Of a DNA stretch of 64,000 bases, positions 11,960 to 22,400 are shown piece after piece. The notes under the pieces are model-generated. The model searched no databases, was not told the DNA's origin, and saw only the letters and a list, made by a program, of their open reading frames with translations. The stretch comes from Druceiella hillmani (lineage: Eukaryota > Arthropoda > Insecta > Lepidoptera > Hepialidae). Every line of letters starts with the position of its first letter. The first letter of the stretch is position 1. The stretch is from positions 7,775,001 to 7,839,000 of the forward strand of contig JAYKKI010000016.1 in NCBI GenBank assembly GCA_039881145.1, read 5' to 3'. Made by a program: the position numbers and the translations under genes.

Positions 11960-11982
11960 CATATATATATATATGTAAAGAA
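11890..11982. repeat. (TA)n microsatellite
   Basis: Nearly pure TA dinucleotides, interrupted by GTA/CATA steps. It directly precedes the LTR retrotransposon; a second TA tract follows the element, so the element may have inserted into a TA microsatellite. Confidence 0.95.
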
Positions 11983-12019
11983 AACCTATAGGTATCCTTT
12001 CATTTAAACTTTGCCTCGT

Positions 12020-12336
12020 TATCTATGATAAGTTCCATAGAGGTCTCTGTTAGCTTTCGTATAAAACGTCAAAAGATTTTGAGAGGTTAGATTTGTTTTT
12101 GATTCAGTATTTTATTGTAAAAAGCTTACCTGTCGAATTCAGATGATAAACCCGAAATAAGGGCTTTAAATGTTGTTTCTTTTATCCACAGGTGAGTAAA
12201 TGTTTAGTTTATAAGATAATGTTACTAGCAAATTGTAGAAGGAACGTTTTACAAGTAAATAAATCTTTTATCCACAGAAACGCAATTACGTCTTTATTTC
12301 AACAAGTTCGAAACAGAATCCAATAAAAACATTATA
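12020..12336 (+). repeat. 5' LTR (shared part) with 86-bp extra block
   Basis: Begins TATCTATGATAAGTTCCATAG and ends CAATAAAAACATTATA. Apart from one substitution (CTCTG here, CGCTG in the 3' copy) and the extra block at 12,192-12,277 it equals the 3' LTR at 16,635-16,865. AATAAA close to the end is a candidate polyadenylation signal. The 37 bases upstream, between the TA tract and 12,020, have no match in front of the 3' LTR. Confidence 0.9.
12192..12277 (+). other. Intron-like block in the 5' LTR, absent from the 3' LTR
   Basis: The block starts GTGAGTAAATG and ends TCTTTTATCCACAG, an excellent donor and acceptor pair. The 3' LTR joins the flanks exactly at these points. The same outcome can arise without splicing, because the 14-mer TCTTTTATCCACAG occurs just before the block (12,178-12,191) and at its end (12,264-12,277); deletion between the direct repeats in the 3' LTR would look identical. 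Confidence 0.6.
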
Positions 12337-12370
12337 AAACAACATTTTCTGCATAAATTTCGAGAGAATA

Positions 12371-13497
12371 ATGGATAAGTTAAGATTTGAATTTGCTGTG
12401 AAGACAGCATCCGAGAGAAAAACCAACATTTTATGCATAACCTCAATTACCACAACTAGTGGTCAGATCTATGGAATACCACCGGAATATCAACCAGTGA
12501 ATGAACACAAAGCAATTATGAGTACTACAAACTATGCCAAAATAAAAAAACACATTGCAAAGAAGACACCAAACAAGGAAAATTTGGATAACTTTGACAG
12601 ATGAGATATAGGAAGCATATATGGATGAGGCTCAAAACTTGCAGTTTAATGATGTTTATCTAGAAGAAATAATAGAAACTAAATGTAATCCAGAGTCTAA
12701 ATCTAGTGACTCAAACAACTCTTTGGAAAAACTGTTAGAAAAATTACTCGAAGAAAAAGAACAAAAATCAGAAACTCAAAATCTAGGCAAGATAGCGAAG
12801 AATTTTATGATAGAAAAGTTCACAAGTAAAACCACTAATGCCCACCAGTGGATTAATAATTTTTATAAAGAATGTGAACGTTTCAAAGTCAACGAGGATA
12901 AAAAGAAAATAGAGATTTTGAAAAATTTTATGGAGTCGTCAAGTGTACATTGGTACGACTGTATGCTAATAAAATACACAGTAGAATCAGAGTGGAACAA
13001 ATGGGAGAAATGCTTTTCTGAGACATTTGCAAATAAAGGTTGGTCATCCATGAGATATGCTCTAGGTTTTAAATACCAAGGAGGTTCGTTACTCGAGTAC
13101 CTCTAAAGAAAGAGAAATTATTACTGGAAGTTAGGAAGAACATTGATACTGGGACTCTTATTAATCTCATAGCATTCGGCTTGCCTAATTTTGTTGCCGA
13201 TAATATCGACAGAGAAACTTTGCAACAAACAAAAGATTTGTATAATGAAATAGGAAAACTAGAACACCTCGTTGGGAAACTAAGTATGAAAAAAAAGGAT
13301 TTACAAATTCTGACCTTAAACAAAAAAAAATTGAAGAAAGAAAACCATGCCAAATTTGTGCCAAGGAAAAAAAAGGGAAACGCTATCACCCAGAGGAGAA
13401 TTGCTGGTTTAAAGACAGAACTCAGAAACCAATAGTGAGAATAGTAAATAACTCCGAAATAGAAACAGAACTGAATTACAAGGATCAAAAAAACTAG
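12371..13497 (+). pseudogene. gag: gag of the Ty3/gypsy element, broken
   Basis: Gag is spread over several frames. A first open stretch begins at ATG 12,371 and stops at 12,604. A second (12,621-13,106) holds the capsid-like part, with Trp-rich words such as HQWINNFYKECERF and VHWYDCM. The frame then shifts near 13,105 (capsid C-terminus, TLINLIAFGLPNF) and again near 13,290 in an A-rich run. The last frame carries a zinc knuckle C-x2-C-x9-H-x4-C (CQIC ... YHPEENC, about 13,348-13,404), as expected of nucleocapsid, and ends with TAG at 13,495-13,497. Gag would form the particle and bind the RNA; this copy cannot make it. Confidence 0.75.
13488..13494 (+). promoter_or_regulatory. -1 ribosomal frameshift heptamer A AAA AAC
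   Basis: In the nucleocapsid frame the codons read CAA AAA AAC TAG. The heptamer A AAA AAC fits the X XXY YYZ rule, sits directly before the gag stop, and a -1 slip enters the frame that begins L-E-V-P-P and holds the protease. This is the usual way gypsy-type elements make Gag-Pol. No downstream pseudoknot was worked out. Confidence 0.65.
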
Positions 13498-15460
13498 AGG
13501 TGCCACCATTAATAAAAATAAATTTACTATTGAATGACACTGTGAAAGTAACTGGAATTTATGATTCAGGTTCAAATGTGTCATTAATTAATGCTAAATT
13601 ATTAAATATACGGAATGAAGAAAAAAGTACAGATAATACACAAATAGTAAATTTAAAGACTTTTAATGGTGAGAAAAAAACTAAAGGTATGGTTACATTA
13701 AAAATTAAAATATATAATGTAGAACAAAACATGGATATTTTTGTCATAGACAAAGAAAATTTTAAATATGATTTCCTAATTGGTTTAGATTGTATAAGAA
13801 AATTCAAGCTTATTCAAAACGAAGACTTAAAAATAACACAAAAAGGTCAGAAAGAAGAGCTTAATATAAAAAACGATACAAATGTCAACATTCCTGATGT
13901 ACTAGGAGACAAAACTGAACCAAGATTAGGAAGCCCTAGAAGGGAGAAGGTGAAAAACGAAATAAACTTCAATGAACATATTAAAACTGATAAATTTGAA
14001 AAGATCGTTAATGATCTAGATAAACAACAACAATTAGAGATTGACGAGCTCATAGACAAATTTACGACTGTCTTTGCTAAGGATAAATATGATGTCGGCA
14101 CTGTACGAGATTATGAAGCTCATATTGACCTGATGGTGGATAAATACTGCTGCAAACGTCCATACAGATGTATAGCTGAAGATAGAAGAGAGATAGAAAA
14201 ACAAATATCAAAATGATTAGAGAAAAATTTGATTGAGGAATCATATAGCCCGTTTGCTGCCCCAGTAACTCTGGCTTATAAAAAGGAAGATGAACGAAAA
14301 ACAAGACTTTGTATAGATTTCAGGGAATTGAACAAGATAATCGTCCCACAATCACAGCCATTTCCATTGATTGAAGATCTAATGACAAAAACAGTAAACT
14401 GTAAGTATTGCTCAGCGTTTGATATTAATTCAGCGTTTTGGTCAATTCCATTGAAAGTACAGGATAGGTACAAAATGACCTTTGTTACTCAGGAAGGTCA
14501 TTTTCAAAGGACATGCTTACCATTTGGACTAAAAACTGCTCCAGCCATTTTTCAAAGGATAATGACTAACATCATAAGAAAGAATAAGCACTCTCTGATT
14601 TTGCAGTAAGTTTCATAGATGATATACTCATTTATTCAAAAACCTTTGAAGAACATATATCACATATATCACGGTTACTGGAGGCAATACAAACGGAAGG
14701 GTTTAGACTAAAACTTACCAAGTGCATATTTGCAAGTAGTTATGCCAAGTATTTAGGCCACATAATAGAAAACAATTCAGTGAGGCCTCTAAAAGATTAT
14801 TTGGTAGCAGTAAAAGACTTTCCAATACCAGAAACAAGGAAAAATGTACGACAATTCCTAGGAAAAGTAAATTTTCATCACAAGTTTGTGCCACACAGTG
14901 CTATCATCTTGGACCCGTTACACAATTTGTTAAAGAAAGATGTGAAATTCGTGTGGACTGAAGAATGTCAAAAATCATTTGATAAAATGAAAACACTACT
15001 GTGCTCTGTGCCAATTTTGAAAATTTGTGATCCAGAATTACCAATAAACATTTATACAGACGCAAGTGCAAAAGAAACAGGCGCAGTATTAAAACAACCT
15101 GATAAAAATGGAGACAATAATCCAATTGCTTATTTTTCAAAAAAATTAACAGATACACAATAAAAGAAGCTATAAAATACTGGCAGCATTTGCTTATGGG
15201 AAAGGAGTTTACGGTGTATTCTGATCATAAACCACTAGAAAACTTGAATATTAAAGCAAGAACTGATGAGGAGCTCGGAGACCTAACATATTATTTATCC
15301 CAATACAATTTCAAAATTAAATATAATCCTGGAAAAACAAATATAGAGGCAGATTGTTTGAGCAGAAATCCAGTCCTAGATCCAAGTGAAAATAATGATG
15401 ATGATGCTTTGAAAGTGGTAAATTTAATAACTATAGAAGAAATAAAAATAGATCAAAATT
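13494..15460 (+). pseudogene. pol: pol: protease, reverse transcriptase, RNase H, broken
   Basis: Protease: active site Y-DSGS (about 13,560-13,575) and a later FLIGLD motif. Reverse transcriptase: RLCIDFRELNK (about 14,310), FDINSAFW (about 14,418), LPFGLKTAPA (about 14,519) and the catalytic FIDDILIYS (14,612-14,638). RNase H: IYTDASAKETGAVL (about 15,050), then YSDHKPLENL (about 15,218). Lesions: an in-frame TGA at 14,214-14,216, a frameshift near 14,587 just before the catalytic FIDD, and another near 15,160. The catalytic residues themselves are kept. Confidence 0.85.
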
Positions 15461-16590
15461 TAAATCAAGAAATACAAAAAGATAAAAATGGACTTATACT
15501 AAGAGATGAAATATACTACAAGAAAAATAAAGGAAGAAACAAAATTATACTATCAGAAGGATTAAGCAAAACATTGATAAAAAAAGTACACATTACTTTT
15601 TGCCACCTAGGAACAATACAAATGATAAATAAATCAACACTATACTATTCAGCGAAGAATATCATAGCAAAAATTAAACAGACTTGCGAAGAATGTGAAA
15701 TATGCATTAAAAATAAAACAAGGAGAAAACCGAAATATGGATTATTGTCATTTAGGACCAGCAAGACACCCATTTGAAATTGTATCAATTGATACAATTG
15801 GTGGTTTTGGGGGATCTCGGTCAACAAAAAAGTACCTGCATCTTTTAGTTGATCATTTCACTAGGTATGCTATATCTTGACGTCAAAAAACCAAAGCTCT
15901 AACGATTTTATCAAAACTTATTCAACAAGTGACACAAAGTCATAAAATTGATATGATATTAACGGACCAATATCCTGGTATAAACTCTAAATAATTTAAG
16001 GGATTTCTGAAAGATAACAGTATAAGAATAATTTTTACTGCGGTGGACACTCCTTTTTCAAATGGGCTTAACGAAAGATTGAACCAAATTTTAGTTAATA
16101 AAATAATATGCCAAATAAATGAAAGCAAAAAAAAAGATTGCATGGACAACAATAGCACAGAATTGTGTAAAGAAATAGAATGAAACAGAACACACTGTTA
16201 CCAAATTTGCACCAAAATACCTATTGGAAGGAGAAAATGTAAATATTCTTCCATCAGAACTAAAAACAAGATGTTCAAATGAAGATCTGAGAAGAGATAG
16301 AAAATTAGCATATTTAAATGCAATTAAATCTCATGAGTATAATAAGAAGAGATATGACCTATCAAGGATCCCTCCTTTACTGGGAATATGACTTTAAAAA
16401 AGGAGGTAGAGTCTATGTGGAAAACGGTAATCGACTAAATAGGAAGAAAACAGATGAACTGAGAATACGTACCTACGAGATCTTGAAAAAAAATTTCTAA
16501 TACAATTTATGAAGTAGATGCCGATAACAAGAAGGAAGAATCAAATTTGTTTCATGTTACAAAACTTACTCCATTGTCGATTGATAAAGG
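15461..16590 (+). pseudogene. pol: pol: integrase with GPY/F-like tail, broken
   Basis: The N-terminal zinc-binding region shows H...H then CEECEIC (about 15,587-15,715). The core shows the first Asp in VSIDTIGG, the second in ILTDQYPG and the Glu in SNGLNERLNQ (to about 16,085), an intact DDE triad. YLLEG and then RKKTDEL-RI-RTYEILKK mark the C-terminal GPY/F-type domain, with Gly-Pro replaced by Arg-Thr. Lesions: a frameshift near 15,770, TGA after YAIS (15,878-15,880), TAA in NSK-FKG (about 15,992), further breaks near 16,180 and a frameshift near 16,490. The frame runs close to the 3' LTR; no env follows. Confidence 0.8.
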
Positions 16591-16634
16591 AACAATTACG
16601 TGCAATCACACTTGTAATTGTTCTTCTCTCGGAG

Positions 16635-16859
16635 TATCTATGATAAGTTCCATAGAGGTCGCTGTTAGCTTTCGTATAAAACGTCAAAAGATTTTGAGAG
16701 GTTAGATTTGTTTTTGATTCAGTATTTTATTGTAAAAAGCTTACCTGTCGAATTCAGATGATAAACCCGAAATAAGGGCTTTAAATGTTGTTTCTTTTAT
16801 CCACAGAAACGCAATTACGTCTTTATTTCAACAAGTTCGAAACAGAATCCAATAAAAAC

Positions 16860-16865
<6 letters not shown>
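16635..16865 (+). repeat. 3' LTR, lacking the 86-bp block
   Basis: Matches 12,020-12,336 with one substitution once the 86-bp intron-like block is removed. The flank on the 5' side (CTCGGAG) does not match the flank of the 5' LTR. A nearby inverted repeat AACAATTAC / GTAATTGTT (16,590-16,622) lies where a polypurine tract would be expected. The LTR runs directly into a (TA)n tract. Confidence 0.9.
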
Positions 16866-16907
<42 letters not shown>

Positions 16908-16909
16908 TA

Positions 16910-16945
<36 letters not shown>
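16862..16945. repeat. (TA)n microsatellite
   Basis: TA dinucleotides with a central CATATATATATTTATA interruption, abutting the 3' LTR. Confidence 0.95.
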
Positions 16946-16949
<4 letters not shown>

Positions 16950-19020
16950 CAAGTTAATGTAAAGTTGCATATAGTATAGAAAATCACGCAAAAATAATAT
17001 AAGACAAAAATACATAAAATCAGAAGGAAGTGTAAAGGTTAGTTCCAAAATAAATTTCTTTGAAATGGACCGAAAATTTTAATTATGAAAGAAAATTTAA
17101 CAAACAAATTTAATTTTCTTGGTAGGCGCTAAATAAATGTTAAATATGAAATGCTTGCCACAATAATTAATTTAAGAAATTGCCTAAATTTTGAGAACTT
17201 TTCACGACTACGTCTAATTACTTTTAATTTTAGTTACATTTTAATTATCATTAGAGTAATATTAGTTATTTTATTATAATCTCGAAACACCCCCTACCTA
17301 CATTTCAGCGAGTGATATAAATAGGAATCAAGTGAGGTCAATTAGGTTTCAGATGTACTATTATCGTCAAAGTGACAACCTTAATTTAAGAACGACCCGT
17401 TATTATTATTTATTGTGATTGAAAGACGATCAAAATAAATGGTCAAACAATACAGAGAAATAAGAAAGAAATGAAATTAAGCCTCTTGACTTTTTGTTCA
17501 GACCAGGAAAGGAATAAGTAAAACACTAAAACATTATCTACAAGTCTTTTTTAAAGGCTTGTAACCTTTATAAACAACTTTTTTATAAAGGCCACAAACC
17601 ATAATAAACATTATACATAATAAACATTATATAATTAAACCTCTGTAATATTTCTCTCTGAAATTTACGTAAAGGTTTGTGCCTCACTATCGAGTTAATC
17701 TCGTTGGTATATATTATTAACGAAATTAACTAGGCTGGATATTCTGTGATTTTAATTGCAAAGATATAATTTTTAACTCACATTTCAAGAATGTTCGTAA
17801 ATGAGTTAAAAATAATCTCTACGAGTCCACGTCAAAATGCAAGTCAATACAGAAATAAGTATTTAAAAATATCATACTTCCTAAAAAAGGAAAATTTGTG
17901 ACAACATTTCTACAGGTAAATATTTTATTAATTGCAAAAATATAAAAATTATATTGTAATTAATTAATTTGTTCTCAATCAACCAAATAAACACATGTGC
18001 ATATAGCATAAACATTTTTATACTTACAGAAAATGGCAAAAAATTTATATTAAAGGAAATCATTACCTCATTACATGGTGCAATTTCATGATTAGATATG
18101 GATCTGAATAAATCAACGAAATGTCTCCTGTGGTCTAATAGCATTTATGTATTTTATTAGTTACTTGCCGGCTTCGCCTCCAGCCCTCGTCCCGCTTTGC
18201 ATCTAGATTTTTATACTGCACAACTAATAAACTACTATAACTTCGACAAAGCGTCTTTAAGAAAAATAAAATTCACCATAATTTAATTTCTATTTCCGTA
18301 ACTCGGATTAAGCTTCCAATTCTCACCTCCGAATAATTACACGGCGAGCATTTATTCTTGTTAGCTTTCAAAAGTTCCAATCATTATTTTACGCATTCGA
18401 AAATTATTTTTTTTTAATTATATTTTTATTATAATTACATTTTATTCAAGAAAAAAAGTAATGAGAAAAGAAGGTCCTTATCCCCTTCGAGGTCACCTAT
18501 TTCTCTTTTTGTGATAGGCGCTGATCTTTTATTTTATGAAATTACGTGCTCGAAATGAGTTCTTAATGTATCCTCCGAGTAAGTATCGACCTTTTTTTAA
18601 AAATATCCTTAAGTTTTATTTTAGTATTGATAAAGTATTTAAATAAATAAAAGTTAGTTTTAAGGATAAAATATAATCAATATTATCTTATTATAGAATA
18701 TGTCCGAGAAAGGCTTTGTTGCGGAAATTTAGAACATTCAATTCAGAGATGAAGTAAGTTTCTTATAAAGGAAATACCATCTAAACTTGCAAACTTTTTT
18801 CTTTGTTTACCAGCATTCCGAAGTAGCCTTTATCAACTCACACGTTTTATAAAACTCTTTCTCTTCTTTCTTATGAACTTCTGTTCAGGATCTATTATAG
18901 CAAACAAATGTCAGAATATTATTTGTATTAACAAAAATACTTCGGATACTGTCATCGCTTCGAACCATTCCTTTAACATATGAAGTGTATTTTATTCCTT
19001 TTTTCAAGTTTATAATATAC
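16946..19020. other. No gene recognised
   Basis: A+T-rich DNA. The only notable spot is a G+C-richer segment near 18,165-18,200 (GGCTTCGCCTCCAGC, TCGTCCCGC), reminiscent of the ends of insect mobile elements but not assignable. Confidence 0.45.
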
Positions 19021-19171
19021 TAAATATATTTTGTGTTAATTTTGTAGAAATTCATTATTAAAAATTAAATTAAACTACGTGATGTAGTATTATTTCTACT
19101 TTCTTTAAGTTCTTTACCACGACCGAAGTTTCGTTGTATTCCAGCGTCTTCAGGTGGGCTATTAGCAAAGA
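19021..19171 (-). repeat. Hammerhead palindrome repeat, copy 3 (one arm)
   Basis: Only the left arm is present, but with the full outer tail (AAATATATT, TTAATTTTGTAGAAATTC, AAATTAAAT). On the minus strand the ribozyme core at 19,117-19,157 keeps CTGAAGA and GAAA. Stem III reads CTTCGG instead of CCTAGG, and stem II has several changes (CGCTGG...). The opposite arm is missing after TATTAGCAAAG. This shows that the tail belongs to the family on either side. Confidence 0.8.
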
Positions 19172-19903
19172 ATTTTTTTTTATAATATACTTTTCTAAAC
19201 ATGTTATAATTTGCGATAAACATATTGTAGAAAATTCTGAAAATGCAATTATAATTTATTTACATATTGAAAAATTTATTCACAGGACCATGAATCTTTT
19301 CAGGTAATTTTTTTACGTTCTTTATCGACAAAACTTTTATGGTAACATTCTCACTTCCAAATACGCGTTTTACATATAATGTATATTGTCATATAAAAAA
19401 GTACATCTCTAAAGATATTTACACTATAAATTATTGGACCACAAAGGTCGTCGAGGATTTCCTGAAAAATAACATCAATAGGATGAAAAGTTTTTTTTTA
19501 TTTTTAAAGAAGGTGCACTGGTGGCATATTACAAAAAATTAAAAGGTTGCAGTGTTTTCAAAATTAACCTTATGTCTTGTATTTAATTACTGGGTCGAAA
19601 TTAATCAGTAGGTCTTAATAATTAAGTCTCATATTTAACTTACTTGTTAGGAATAATACCTCAAATAAAACAGCCTAAATTTTTGCAGATACTAATTGCT
19701 CTAATATATCATACTTTCTTGACCCAAGGAAGTAGCCTACCATAAAATAAAAAGTTTATTTTAATTTTTATTTTAATTATTTTTTCATAAATTTTCCAAT
19801 CGTTTTTAGCCTCATTTATTATTTTTTTAATATATATAGTAACACAAATAAAGTGTAAATATTTTGAGAATAGTCGCGTAGTGCATTATTCAATAATAAA
19901 AAA
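19172..19903. other. No gene recognised
   Basis: A+T-rich sequence. A 67-codon plus-strand ORF at 19,339-19,542 has no recognised features. Confidence 0.45.
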
Positions 19904-20160
19904 GAATTAAGTGAAACTACGTTATGTAGTATTATTTCTACTTTCTTTAATTTCTTTACCACGACCTAGGTTTCGTTGTATTACAACATCTTCAGGTGGG
20001 ATATTAGCAAAGATCATATCCCACCTGAAGATGTTGTAACACAACAAAACCTAGGTCGTGGTAAAGAAATTAAAGAAAGTAGAAATAATACTACATCACG
20101 TAGTTTCATTTAATTGTGAATAATGAATTTCTACAAAATTAACGCCAAATATATTCAATA
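19904..20160. repeat. Hammerhead palindrome repeat, copy 4 (both arms)
   Basis: Left arm 19,904-20,013, right arm from about 20,014 with the outer tail to about 20,157. The flanks share a near-identical word: AATAATAAAAAAGAAT just left, AATAAATAAAAAAGAAT just right. This is a plausible target-site duplication of about 13-17 bp. The right-arm ribozyme core (20,021-20,061) has AAAA in place of GAAA; the left-arm core is intact. Confidence 0.88.
19959..19999 (-). ncRNA. Hammerhead ribozyme, minus strand, intact core
   Basis: Identical in every core and stem element to the minus-strand ribozyme at 7645-7685: CCAC, CTGAAGA, T, GTTG-TAATA-CAAC, GAAA, CCTAGG, TC, GTGG. The complementary arm next to it has lost the invariant G. 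Confidence 0.7.
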
Positions 20161-21128
20161 AATAAAAAAGAATCTAAAAATGTGTTCCAAATACTGAAGA
20201 ATAGTAAAATTAAAACTATATGTTACAAACATTGCGTCAAAACAATTTAAATGCTCCGTTATGATGAATGTATCTAAAAATCTAATAAAAAAGCTATTAC
20301 GCCAGTATATAAGGCTAGTTTTGAGTCTTAAAACCGAATGAATAAAGTTTTTAACTGCAGTTAAACATTTTAATTAGATTTTTATTTTAAATTTGGGCTG
20401 AAAAATTAGTTCTCTTTATGATCCATCGTATTATACCAATAAAATGTCTTTATCAATATGCAACATCTAAAAAGTATAAATTAAATATTATACAAGTATA
20501 ATTACTTGAACTTAAACTAAAACGAACGGAACGAAACGGATAAAGGTGTTCCGAGCTTAGTCATTTAATTTTATTAACATGTTGTAAGTTTTTGAATTAT
20601 CTGTTTTGTTATATAAGCGCCTTTAATTTTATTTTATTACTCCCTGAAGTGCCTTTATATTTATGTAGATGAAACGTAAAAAGTCAAGATAGTGCTTTAA
20701 TCGTCGAGATTTATGGGACTTATATCTCATAAAAGGCCGTAAAAATTTAAGAAAAAAATAAATTCATAAAATTATCGAAGAGAATTTACGATCATTAAGA
20801 TTTCATTTCAAACACCGCTACTGGTGTTAACACGTGTCTGCAATTAGTTGGTATGTTAGAAAAATGTGATTATTTATCAATGCACCTTTATACGTCGGTT
20901 ATTATTATTGAAAGTCAAAGATTTTATTTCGAAAGTTCTATTTTTCAAAGATATTGAAATTTTTAAACTATTCTGTTAAAATTACCGTTGGAAAGCATTT
21001 TCGTTAATTTTTTTAATTAACAATAAAATTGCTCTGAGTCACATACTATTATTGCTTTGTATGGCTATGGGGACAAATATATAGAAGTTTTATTAAAGTT
21101 TCTGTTATAATTGATTAAGACTACAGAT
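20161..21128. other. No gene recognised
   Basis: A+T-rich DNA without identifiable coding or repeat structure. Confidence 0.45.
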
Positions 21129-21156
21129 ATCATCATCATCATCATCATCATCATAT
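21129..21156. repeat. (ATC)n microsatellite
   Basis: About nine tandem ATC trinucleotides. Confidence 0.95.
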
Positions 21157-21339
21157 ATATAAATACGCTAAGGTTTTAAGATGTTACTCTCCCTTTTTAG
21201 AAAAAACCTCACAACTAATCCACATAAATTATATATCATTTTATAGATAATTGCTTGCTCTATCGGCATCCACAACTAAACAATTTATTATTGCTATTGT
21301 TTTTGCAAATTAATTAATTATTAAAATTATATACACAAA

Positions 21340-21567
21340 ACAGCAATGCTGCCATCTAACGGCTCAACGTCAATATGATTGACGGTCGGTAAAATTTTTG
21401 TTTAATTTCAAATCCACTCACGTATAAATAAAGTGGCGCTTTACCTCAATGCTTTTGATACTTGCGCCTCTATATGTCAATTTTAGTAAAATATTTGTTT
21501 GATCTGTCATCTGAGCTTCATAATGGAATAAATAATAATGCGAAGACTTCGCACGGGTCACGCTAGT
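21340..21567 (+). mobile_element. Helitron-like 3' end
   Basis: TGCGAAG (21,539-21,545) and CTTCGCA (21,547-21,553) form a perfect 7-bp hairpin. Nine bases later comes CTAG (21,563-21,566) followed by T. A short hairpin, then about ten bases, then CTRR before T is the known 3' signature of Helitrons. Upstream lies TGCCATCTAACGGC, a word I recall from non-autonomous insect elements. The 5' end was not located; the stated start is arbitrary. Confidence 0.45.
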
Positions 21568-22359
21568 TCTATTATATTGTAAGACGACGGAATAAAACGA
21601 TAAAGTGAAGTAAACTACAGAGTGAAGTAAACAAAATGAAGATAAAAGAAAAACATGACAAAAGAAAAGACAAAGTGACAGTAGAAAAAGGACCAGAATT
21701 TTTTACACAAAGGGGTGAAAAACTCTTCTATTCGCCTGATTTCACAGGCATATTTTTATAAAATCTTGTGGCCCTTATATAACATCTTTCCGTGCGATGA
21801 CATGAAGAAGATGAGAGAGACGTGATCAAGTAGGTATGATCACCACAATTTATTAATTTGTGTCTATTTTCTTTCTACTTTGGTTTAGTAACGTTATATC
21901 CAGAATCTTAAAAGTATCTTCGAAAAAATCGTACGCTACGCATATAAAATATAATAAGATTTATTGCAGTTCGTAATAATTTTATTTATTATTTATGTAA
22001 CAAGCTTTTGTATTATGTGAATAAGTTTTGATTTCCACGAGTTGAGCGTAATATTATCAAAAAGATATCTATGTGAAATGAACTATCATTATAATTAAGT
22101 ATAAATCCCATTAAGAATTAAAAAAAAGAATAAAATCAACAACAATCAAAACCTGAGAATTTTCCTATCATTGGAAACTTATTTTGAAACTAGTTTTGGA
22201 ATACAACTACCGTTTCATGCTATTAATATACTATTATAATTTTACTTCAAAGTTTATGCCTAGAATGTAATTTTAAAGCTTATATAAGGTTGTGCTTTAT
22301 TAGTAGGAGCGTGAAATAAAACCTCTGTAATTTACGTAGACATATTTCAGTTTTGTAAA

Positions 22360-22400
22360 CTGCATAAGCTTTCGCCCGCGACTTCGTTCGAAACACACAC
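22360..22400 (+). repeat. CGCCCGCGACTTCG-type mobile-element fragment
   Basis: GCTTTCGCCCGCGACTTCG matches a short word I recall as widespread in lepidopteran genomes near the ends of mobile elements, usually followed by TCCGCGTGG. Here TTCGAAACACAC follows. Only this fragment is identifiable. Confidence 0.4.

Larger units (their letters stand above)
11983..16865 (+). mobile_element. Ty3/gypsy LTR retrotransposon, disabled
   Basis: An element of about 4.9 kb: 5' LTR, gag, pol (protease, reverse transcriptase, RNase H, integrase) and 3' LTR, with no env-like ORF. Domain order places it in Ty3/gypsy rather than Copia, where integrase precedes RT. The pol region spans about 1,030 codons, a normal length. 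Coding is broken by many frameshifts and stops although the LTRs are nearly identical. I could not identify a primer-binding site after the 5' LTR, a polypurine tract before the 3' LTR or a clear target duplication. The LTRs stop aligning upstream of 12,020/16,635, so the true 5' LTR edge is uncertain (11,983 is the end of the TA tract). Confidence 0.9.

Noticed and set aside
13069..13584. Minus-strand ORF of 171 codons, Phe/Ser/Leu-rich
   Set aside because: It is antisense to gag and pol of the Ty3/gypsy element and mirrors Lys/Asn/Glu-rich coding sequence.
18158..18205. G+C-rich GGCTTCGCCTCCAGC segment as a Helitron or LINE end
   Set aside because: No hairpin at the right distance from the CTAG and no second copy in the window.
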